This document shows, one piece after another, positions 1 through 4,927 of a DNA stretch of 6,705 nt. The DNA is from Actinoplanes liguriensis (GTDB lineage: Bacteria > Actinomycetota > Actinomycetes > Mycobacteriales > Micromonosporaceae). The stretch lies in NCBI GenBank assembly GCA_000715855.1, contig KL571363.1:689-7393 (forward strand), written 5' to 3'. Under the pieces are notes generated by a model, which was not told where the DNA came from, did not search any database, and saw only the letters and a list, made by a program, of their open reading frames with translations. Both the position numbers and the translations under genes were made by a program. Numbering within the stretch: the stretch's first letter is position 1; each line of letters opens with the position of its first letter.

Positions 1-2250
1 AGTGTGGCCGCCGATGTCGTGGCTGACCGCGGCCAGCCCGGTCGCCGCGGACTCGCCGGGCGTATAGCCGACCTCGAACCGCAGCGTCTCCCAGTTCGAG
101 GTGGTGTCGCCGGTGAAGTGAAGCGTCGTTCGCTTGTCGGCCCACGGTCCGTTCGCCACCGGGCCCGGGTTCCCGTACCCGCCGGTCTGCAGCGAGCCGT
201 ACGCCCGGGAGAACGCGAAGCCCGTCTTGTCCGCGTACTTCTGGTTGATCACGGCGTCCAGGCCCTGCGAGGCGTCGCAGCACCAGTCCAGCCACCAGAA
301 GTCGACGCCGGTCGCGCCCATCTGGTCGTGCAGCCAGAAGTACGCCTGCAGCTGGTCGGCGTCACCGAAGTCGAAGACGTAGCAGTCCGCCCCGCCGTTG
401 CATCCGGTCCGCTTCAGTTTGCCCTTCGCGATCTGCTGCGCCTGCGCGAAGTGCGGGTCGGAGCCGAGGATGCTCGGGTGGATGTTCAGCCCGGTGTGCA
501 CGCCCTGCTTGCGCAGCCATGTCGCGAACGCGGTCCAGTCCGGGAACCGGCTGGGGTCGATCTCCCAGCCGTTCCACCTGTCCGGCGACTTGAAGTCGGT
601 GTCCACGACCAGCGAGTCCAGTGGCACGCCTTCGCTCTTGAAGCGCGACACGATGGATTCAAGATCCGCGGCGGTACGGTCGTAGTACTCCGAGTACCAG
701 ACGCCGTAGGCCCACTTCGGCAGCAACTTCGTCGGGCCGGTCAGCGTGGACAGCTCGTCCAGCGCGCGACGGTAGTCCTGCCCGTAGGTGAAGACGTAAC
801 CGTCCGAGTGCCCGCCGGCGGCCGAGTCGTCGACCAGCGACCACCCGTCCTGGAAGAGCAGGCCGGCGTACGTGCGCGCACCCCCGTTGACGCCGTCCAG
901 GCCGCGCCGGTACCCGCCGAGCGCCGCGTGCGGCGCCAGCAGCGGTCCGCGTTTCGCGGTCACCGCGACGGTGTCCACGTTGACGTTGCAGCTCAGGTCG
1001 GTGGGACACCCGAGGCTCACGGCGTTCGTCCCGGCTTTCAAGGGCACAAGAACCGATTGGGTACGCCAGTAGTCCCACCCGCTGGTCGGCGGAAGGGTGG
1101 CCGTGACCGCCGGGGCGTCGTTCGCCGTCACCGTCATGGTCCGGCTCTGCACGGCCTGGCTGCCGGCCTGACCGTTGGCGTAGCGCAACTGCACCTGGTA
1201 GGTCCCCGCGGCCGGCACCCCGGTCACGGTCAGCGTGCTCCCGGCGCCGATGCGTTCCAGGCCGGCCAGGAAACCGTCGCCGGAGTATCCGTTGTGGTCG
1301 TCGGCGAGCCGCCCGCCACCGGTCAGGGCGCCGGTGTCGGCCTCGCACACCGTGCCGAAGGCGCACGGCTGCGGGCCGGGCGTGGCGGGCGCGGGGTACG
1401 CGGCGCCCGGCGCGGTCACCGCCAGGCTGTCGACGTTCACGTTGCCGGAGTCGCTCGCCGTCCGCACCAGGCGGATCTCGTGACGGCCGGCGGTCAGGGT
1501 CAGCGGGACGGAGGCCAGCCCCCAGGTGTCCCAGTTCCCGGTCGGCGGCAGGCTCAGCGTGCCGGCCGCGACGCCGTCGACCGTGGCGGTCAGGGTGCGG
1601 GTGGTGTTCTGGCCGTCGCCGCCGGTGCTGTTGGCATACCGGATGGTGAGCTGCTGGGTGCCGGCGGCGGCCGGGGTGACGGCGAACGCGACCGACGCGC
1701 CGGTGCCCTCGAAGCCGGCGGCGAAGCCGTGGCCCGTGTAGTCCCGGTGATCGGTGGCCGTGCCGGGCCCGTCCAGCGCCAGGTCCTCGGCCTCGCACAG
1801 GGTGCCGGGCACGCACTCGGGCGCGCCCGAGCCGGCCCACGGCGCGGCGGTGACGGTCTGCTTGCCGGACTTGAGACGTACCGTCAAATTGTCTTTTCCG
1901 AAGGCACCGGAACCGACCTTGTAACGCAGGGTGGCGGCGCCCGTGTCGATGGTCAGCCAGCCGTGCGAGACCCGTTGGGTAAACCGGGCCGGCGCGAAGT
2001 CGTCGCGGCCGATCACGTTGAGGGTGTCGCTGTCGGTGAACTTGCCGCCGGGGGCGTACTCGGTTCTGATCAGCGTCGGCGACAGGATCTGGAAGCGGGC
2101 GTCACCGGAGACGACGCTTCGCGGGTGTCTGGTGGGGTGGGCTTGGGCCGAAGTGGACGGGCTCAGCGCCAGGCCGCCCGTCACCAGGGTCAGAGCGGCC
2201 GCCGCGGCGACCCTCCGTCGGACAAGATCGCGCAACAGGAACTCCCCCAT
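1..2250 (-). CDS. Secreted GH31 glycosidase with two inserted CBM35/CBM6-like modules (3' end missing)
   Basis: Partial gene: 750 codons, open at position 1. A basic N-terminus, a hydrophobic run and an AQA cleavage site near residue 37 form a signal peptide. The GH31 N-terminal beta-sandwich starts near residue 46, is interrupted, and resumes with LGGYRRGLDG at 444 and GLLFQDGW. Two CBM35/CBM6-like modules fill the gap (about 152-279 and 302-431). Each opens with CEA after a CX5C and ends in NVNVD. The TIM barrel begins near 508 (KWAYGVWYSEYY). WWLDWCCD holds the likely nucleophile D655, GD holds the likely acid/base D715, and DIGG follows at 745-748, all GH31 hallmarks. The enzyme should retain configuration on alpha-linked sugars outside the cell. 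The substrate (alpha-glucose, xylose, galactose or GalNAc) cannot be told from this. ATG2250 has no Shine-Dalgarno; TTG2235 has one (see the RBS entry). The family is firm and the specificity open. Confidence 0.93.
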   Translation of the reverse strand, partial: MGEFLLRDLVRRRVAAAAALTLVTGGLALSPSTSAQAHPTRHPRSVVSGDARFQILSPTLIRTEYAPGGKFTDSDTLNVIGRDDFAPARFTQRVSHGWLTIDTGAATLRYKVGSGAFGKDNLTVRLKSGKQTVTAAPWAGSGAPECVPGTLCEAEDLALDGPGTATDHRDYTGHGFAAGFEGTGASVAFAVTPAAAGTQQLTIRYANSTGGDGQNTTRTLTATVDGVAAGTLSLPPTGNWDTWGLASVPLTLTAGRHEIRLVRTASDSGNVNVDSLAVTAPGAAYPAPATPGPQPCAFGTVCEADTGALTGGGRLADDHNGYSGDGFLAGLERIGAGSTLTVTGVPAAGTYQVQLRYANGQAGSQAVQSRTMTVTANDAPAVTATLPPTSGWDYWRTQSVLVPLKAGTNAVSLGCPTDLSCNVNVDTVAVTAKRGPLLAPHAALGGYRRGLDGVNGGARTYAGLLFQDGWSLVDDSAAGGHSDGYVFTYGQDYRRALDELSTLTGPTKLLPKWAYGVWYSEYYDRTAADLESIVSRFKSEGVPLDSLVVDTDFKSPDRWNGWEIDPSRFPDWTAFATWLRKQGVHTGLNIHPSILGSDPHFAQAQQIAKGKLKRTGCNGGADCYVFDFGDADQLQAYFWLHDQMGATGVDFWWLDWCCDASQGLDAVINQKYADKTGFAFSRAYGSLQTGGYGNPGPVANGPWADKRTTLHFTGDTTSNWETLRFEVGYTPGESAATGLAAVSHDIGGHT
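2242..2248 (-). promoter_or_regulatory. Ribosome binding site GGGGGAG favouring a TTG start at 2235
   Basis: On the minus strand GGGGGAG lies inside what would be codons 1-3 of the GH31 gene if ATG2250 were the start. It sits 6 nt before an in-frame TTG (2235-2233). Nothing resembling a Shine-Dalgarno sequence lies just upstream of ATG2250. Starting at TTG gives MRDLVRRRVAAAAAL, a cleaner signal peptide with its charged end first. An in-frame TAG lies 18-16 nt upstream of the ATG, so no longer start is possible. Confidence 0.5.
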
Positions 2251-2271
2251 CGTGGGCGATGAGATCTATTC

Positions 2272-2300
2272 CTGACAACGCTGTCATCTGCCGGTAACAT
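2272..2300 (+). promoter_or_regulatory. Sigma70-type promoter for the leader ORF and aminotransferase
   Basis: CTGACA (2272-2277) and TAACAT (2295-2300) are separated by 17 nt, close to the primary sigma consensus. A start 7 nt past the -10 box is A2307, the first base of an ATG. No comparable -10 was found for the divergent GH31 gene, although a TTGACA hexamer lies on the minus strand at 2307-2302. Confidence 0.6.
2273..2286. promoter_or_regulatory. LacI-family-like operator palindrome
   Basis: TGACAACGCTGTCA is a 14-bp palindrome with one mismatched pair and a central CG, the layout of many actinobacterial LacI-family sugar-repressor operators. It overlaps the -35 box of the rightward promoter and lies 23 bp before the GH31 ATG, so a repressor bound here could govern both directions. 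No LacI gene is in the window, so the binding protein is inferred. Confidence 0.45.
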
Positions 2301-2306
2301 TTGTCA

Positions 2307-2345
2307 ATGGATCAAACAAACCCCGCCGGCCCGCTCCTGGCATGA
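2307..2345 (+). CDS. Leaderless 12-residue upstream ORF coupled to the aminotransferase
   Basis: The frame reads MDQTNPAGPLLA and then TGA. Its ATG begins at the predicted transcription start of the upstream promoter, as in leaderless actinobacterial mRNAs. Its TGA (2343-2345) overlaps the ATG at 2342 as ATGA. The aminotransferase start has no Shine-Dalgarno sequence, so termination and re-initiation from this short ORF would explain how it is translated. The peptide has no recognisable attenuator content such as a run of one amino acid. Chance is possible for so short an ORF, but the positional fit at both ends is striking. Confidence 0.45.
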   Translation: MDQTNPAGPLLA

Positions 2346-3148
2346 TGTCCCGGGTGACCGATGTGGAGCTCAACGGCGAACCCGCGACCACGGACCAGCT
2401 GCACCGGGCCGCCACGTGGAACTTCGGGCACTTCACATCCTTACAGGTACGGGACCGTGCCGCGCCAGGGTTGTCGCTGCACCTCCACCGGCTGGCCGAG
2501 GCCTCGGCCGTCCTGTTCCCGGAGGTCGCCCCGACGTCCGGCGACCGCGTCCGCGCCCTGATCGCGCACGCGCTGGGCGACCGCACCGACGCCTCCGTCC
2601 GGGTCACCGTCCTCCCCGATCCGGCGTCCCGGGAGCGCACCGACGTGATGGTGTCCGTCGCCGATCCGGTTCCGGACGATCCACAGCCACCGCTGCGGGT
2701 CCGATCCGTCCCCTATGAACGGGAGCTTCCCCACCTCAAGCACGTGGCGACGATGGGGCTGACCTTCCACTATCTGGAGGCGCGTCGCGCGGGCTTCGAC
2801 GACGTGCTGTTCACCGGGCCGGACGGCTCGCCGCGCGAGGGCTCGGTCTGGAACGTCGCGTTCTTCGACGGCACGCGGGTCGTCTGGCCGGAGGGTCCGC
2901 TGCTGGCCGGCATCACCATGCAGGTGCTCCGCCTGGGGCTGCGCCGGCTCGGCATCCCGGACACGAGCCGGCCGGTGACCCCCGCGTCGCTCGCAACGAT
3001 GACGGCCGCCGCGACGACCAACTCACACTGCCCGGCCCAGCCGATCGCCGCGATCGACGACCGGGTCCTCCCCGATCACCGGGCGCTCACGTCGTTGCTC
3101 CGGCGCGCCTGGCAGGTGGCCGAGTGGGAGCCGATCAGCCGCCGCTGA
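2342..3148 (+). CDS. Class IV PLP-dependent aminotransferase family protein
   Basis: A complete 268-residue cytosolic protein of the fold-type IV PLP family, which holds branched-chain and D-amino-acid transaminases and aminodeoxychorismate lyase. The N-terminus carries the GHFTSLQVRD and GLSLHLHRL blocks of the small domain. K133 (LKHVATMG) is the likely Schiff-base lysine and E166 (PREGSVWN) the likely cofactor-contacting glutamate. The 33-residue gap between them fits the family, and LLAGIT follows. The end, AWQVAEWEPI, is the usual family end, so the gene looks intact. The exact reaction cannot be assigned. The start is ATG2342 or ATG2345 and neither has a Shine-Dalgarno sequence. The stop lies 25 bases inside the next ORF, suggesting co-translation. 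Confidence 0.88.
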   Translation: MMSRVTDVELNGEPATTDQLHRAATWNFGHFTSLQVRDRAAPGLSLHLHRLAEASAVLFPEVAPTSGDRVRALIAHALGDRTDASVRVTVLPDPASRERTDVMVSVADPVPDDPQPPLRVRSVPYERELPHLKHVATMGLTFHYLEARRAGFDDVLFTGPDGSPREGSVWNVAFFDGTRVVWPEGPLLAGITMQVLRLGLRRLGIPDTSRPVTPASLATMTAAATTNSHCPAQPIAAIDDRVLPDHRALTSLLRRAWQVAEWEPISRR

Positions 3149-3339
3149 GCCTGCTCAACATCGCCGGCGCGATCGGCCTGTGGATAGGCATCGCGTGGCG
3201 GCCGCTGGGCATCCTCGCGGCGACCGGCCTGGTGCTGTACCTCGCCGGCGCGGTGATCACGCATCTGCGGGCCAGGGACACCAAGGGCCTGCCGATGCCG
3301 GCCGCCCTCCTGGCCGCCGGAGCGGTCGCATCGGCCTGA
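3124..3339 (+). CDS. DoxX-like small membrane protein, N-terminally truncated
   Basis: A 71-residue protein from GTG3124, with a fair AGGTGG ribosome site 4 nt upstream. It has three hydrophobic segments (about 9-25, 29-45, 57-71). The stretch NIAGAIGLWIGI, then GLVLYLAGAVITHLRARD, matches the second half of DoxX-like integral membrane proteins, which are usually about 115-130 residues. The first helix and following loop of that family are absent. The frame upstream of the GTG stays open and reads RLAGGRVGADQ, resembling the family's middle loop, but then dissolves into aminotransferase coding sequence. It is either a decayed remnant or a short functional version coupled to the aminotransferase. 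Its function is unknown. Confidence 0.6.
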   Translation: MGADQPPLSLLNIAGAIGLWIGIAWRPLGILAATGLVLYLAGAVITHLRARDTKGLPMPAALLAAGAVASA

Positions 3340-3349
3340 GCCGCCGACG

Positions 3350-3387
3350 GTTCTTGCCGGTGGGGTCAAGTTCTTGCTAGGTTCTTG
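3350..3387 (+). repeat. Three direct copies of GTTCTTG
   Basis: GTTCTTG occurs at 3350-3356, 3370-3376 and 3381-3387, with start spacings of 20 and 11 nt. The copies overlap the -35 box, the spacer and the -10 to start region of the promoter described here, so they could be regulator half-sites. Two of them also take part in the inverted repeat at 3364-3390. Confidence 0.5.
3354..3383 (+). promoter_or_regulatory. Leaderless promoter of the peptide-oxidoreductase-TetR operon
   Basis: TTGCCG (3354-3359) and TAGGTT (3378-3383) are separated by 18 nt. Transcription starting 7-8 nt after the -10 falls at 3390-3391, on the ATG of the peptide gene. No Shine-Dalgarno sequence precedes that ATG, which agrees with a leaderless transcript. 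Confidence 0.5.
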
Positions 3388-3390
3388 ACC
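3364..3390. promoter_or_regulatory. Inverted repeat over the operon promoter, candidate TetR operator
   Basis: GGTCAAG (3364-3370) and CTTGACC (3384-3390) form perfect 7-bp arms around 13 nt that include the -10 box. The 27-bp span ends one base before the start codon. Its size and placement fit a TetR-type operator, and a TetR gene is the last member of the operon, so autoregulation is the simplest reading. A further TTGAC/GTCAA pair (3385-3389 and 3396-3400) overlaps the start codon. Confidence 0.45.
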
Positions 3391-3552
3391 ATGGAGTCAA
3401 CTTTTCTGCCCGAGACCGCGGACCCGCAGGTCGCGGAGCCGGAGGCGCCCGCCGCCGAGCCGTCCTTCACGGTCCCCGCGGTCCCGGCGCTGATCTTCCT
3501 GGAGTCGGCGGAGGACGCCGGCGTCTGTGGCGTGGACGGGGTGTGTGACTGA
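3391..3552 (+). CDS. 53-residue acidic peptide with C-terminal CX5C
   Basis: A small ORF whose family I do not recognise. It has 11 Asp/Glu and no Lys, Arg or His. The first 32 residues are rich in Ala, Pro and Glu. A short hydrophobic patch (VPALIFL, 31-37) follows, and the protein ends in DAGVCGVDGVCD with Cys46 and Cys52. There is no signal peptide. Its TGA shares one base with the ATG of the DsbA-like gene, so the two are translationally coupled. The ATG lies where the leaderless promoter would start transcription. The paired cysteines beside a thiol oxidoreductase gene suggest a redox partner, substrate or metal-binding peptide. A leader-plus-core modified peptide is possible but no modifying enzyme is seen. 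Confidence 0.7.
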   Translation: MESTFLPETADPQVAEPEAPAAEPSFTVPAVPALIFLESAEDAGVCGVDGVCD

Positions 3553-4238
3553 TGACCGCGAGTGTTTTCGGCAAGGCGGCAGAGCCGATCGTCATCGACG
3601 TCTGGAGCGACGTCGTGTGCCCGTTCTGCTACCTGGGCGACAGCGTTCTCCAGCAGGCGATCGAGCAGTTCCCGCACGCCTCCTCCGTCGAGGTGCGCTA
3701 CCACAGCTTCCAGCTCAACCCGGGCTTCCCGGTCGGCGAGGCGATCAAGGCCGATGAGTACCTGGCGTCGAACTACCGGATGCCGGCCGAGCAGCTCGAG
3801 GCCTCGCACGCGCACCTGACCTCGCAGGGCAGGGCCGCCGGTCTGGACTACCGCTTCGAGGACGCCGTCATGGTGAACACCCTCGACGCGCACCGGATCA
3901 TCCACCTGGCGAAGGCGGCCGGCCGGGAGCACGAGATGGTGATGCGGCTGTTCAAGGCCGAGTTCACCGACGGGCTGAACCTGGCCGACCACGAGGTGCT
4001 CGCCGACCTCGCGGCCGAGCTGGGGCTCGATCGGGAGAAGGCGGTCGCGGCGCTCGCCACCGGCGCGTTCGAGGCCGACATCCGGGCCGACATCGCGCAG
4101 GCTCAGGCGTACGGGATCTCCGGGGTTCCGTTCTTCGTCTTCGACAACAAGTACGGGATCTCCGGCGCGCAGCCGATCACGGCGTTCCGTCAGGTGCTGG
4201 ACAAGGCCTGGCAGGACCGAGCCGCCCAGCCGGCATGA
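3552..4238 (+). CDS. DsbA family oxidoreductase, FrnE-like
   Basis: A complete 228-residue thioredoxin-fold protein of the DsbA/2-hydroxychromene-2-carboxylate isomerase superfamily. The active site is CPFC at residues 23-26 inside SDVVCPFCYLG. The helical insert spans about residues 65-180, and the cis-proline is in GVPFFVF (P193). No signal peptide is present, so it should act in the cytosol, as FrnE proteins do, making or rearranging disulfides or exchanging thiols. Both catalytic cysteines are kept, which favours redox work over isomerase activity. The start ATG overlaps the upstream peptide stop and the TGA overlaps the TetR ATG, so all three are made from one message. The natural substrate is unknown; the Cys-pair peptide next door is the obvious candidate. 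Confidence 0.92.
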   Translation: MTASVFGKAAEPIVIDVWSDVVCPFCYLGDSVLQQAIEQFPHASSVEVRYHSFQLNPGFPVGEAIKADEYLASNYRMPAEQLEASHAHLTSQGRAAGLDYRFEDAVMVNTLDAHRIIHLAKAAGREHEMVMRLFKAEFTDGLNLADHEVLADLAAELGLDREKAVAALATGAFEADIRADIAQAQAYGISGVPFFVFDNKYGISGAQPITAFRQVLDKAWQDRAAQPA

Positions 4239-4816
4239 CCGGTCCGGATCAGCCGCGGCGTGCCGACGCGCGCCGCAACGTCGAGGGCATCCGCCGGGCT
4301 GCCCTCGACGTGTTCCGGTCGAGCGGCCTGACCACTCCGCTGGACGAGGTCGCCAGGGCGGCCGGGGTCAGCAAGGGCACGATCTACCACCGGTTCGGCA
4401 GCCGCCGCGGGCTGATCGACGCGGTCGTCGACGAGCTGGTCGCCGAGCGGATCCAGGGCATCATCGCCGTGGTCGGCGAGCTCGGCGACCCGCTCGCGCG
4501 GTTCGAGGAGTACCTGCTGCGCATGTGGCTCCTGCAGTACGACGAGCCGGCCGCCAACGACGTGCTGATCCGCGCGCTGCCGGAGTCCGAGCCGCTGCTG
4601 AACCTGTGCGAGAAGGCGCAGGAGTTCGCGTTCGGGCTGCTCCGGGCCGCGCAGGAGGCCGGCGTGATCCGCACGGACCTGACCCCCGACGACGTGAACT
4701 ACCTGATCCTCGAACGCGGCGCCATCGTCCGGGCCTGCGGCCAGCAGTCCCGCGACGACTACCGGCGCCGCCTCCGTTTCCTCCTCGACGGCCTCCGCCA
4801 GGGCCGCCAGATCTAG
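4235..4816 (+). CDS. TetR/AcrR family transcriptional regulator
   Basis: A complete 193-residue regulator. The N-terminal DNA-binding domain covers about residues 13-60, with the helix-turn-helix in LDEVARAAGVSKGTIYHRF (36-54) followed by GSRRGL, a standard TetR signature. The rest is a mostly helical ligand and dimer domain with no recognisable ligand class. The ATG overlaps the stop of the DsbA-like gene as ATGA. As last gene of the operon it probably represses its own promoter through the inverted repeat at 3364-3390. What it senses is unknown; a thiol-reactive or toxic compound would fit the redox partner gene but is a guess. Confidence 0.93.
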   Translation: MTGPDQPRRADARRNVEGIRRAALDVFRSSGLTTPLDEVARAAGVSKGTIYHRFGSRRGLIDAVVDELVAERIQGIIAVVGELGDPLARFEEYLLRMWLLQYDEPAANDVLIRALPESEPLLNLCEKAQEFAFGLLRAAQEAGVIRTDLTPDDVNYLILERGAIVRACGQQSRDDYRRRLRFLLDGLRQGRQI

Positions 4817-4846
4817 ATCAAACCCCTTTGCGCGTACGGCGTGAGC

Positions 4847-4874
4847 CGCGTCCCGTGCTTTCGCACGGGACGCG
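4847..4874 (+). terminator. 12-bp hairpin terminator after the TetR gene
   Basis: CGCGTCCCGTGC (4847-4858) pairs perfectly with GCACGGGACGCG (4863-4874) around a TTTC loop, 31 nt after the TetR stop. No T-run follows, so it is of the tailless type common in actinobacteria. It separates the operon from the GH5 gene. The rest of the 4817-4927 gap shows no convincing promoter. Confidence 0.75.
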
Positions 4875-4927
4875 CCGTGGTGTTGCAAGAGATTCAAGTA
4901 CGTCACTTTTTCTGCGAGCATGCAGAA

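Noticed and set aside
4..2262. 752-codon plus-strand ORF opposite the GH31 gene
   Set aside because: Its translation is low-complexity Arg/Gly/Val/Ala with no domain pattern. The minus strand encodes clear GH31 and CBM motifs, so this is a high-GC antisense shadow.
2263..2307. TTGACA on the minus strand (2307-2302) as the -35 of the GH31 promoter
   Set aside because: No TAnnnT-type -10 box lies 16-19 nt downstream; TAGATC at 2268-2263 is too far away and off consensus. The GH31 promoter is left uncalled.
3391..3552. Firm call of the 53-residue ORF as a RiPP precursor
   Set aside because: There is no cyclase, radical SAM enzyme, lanthipeptide synthetase, protease or exporter in the window, and no double-Gly or similar leader cleavage site. 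It is kept only as one possibility.
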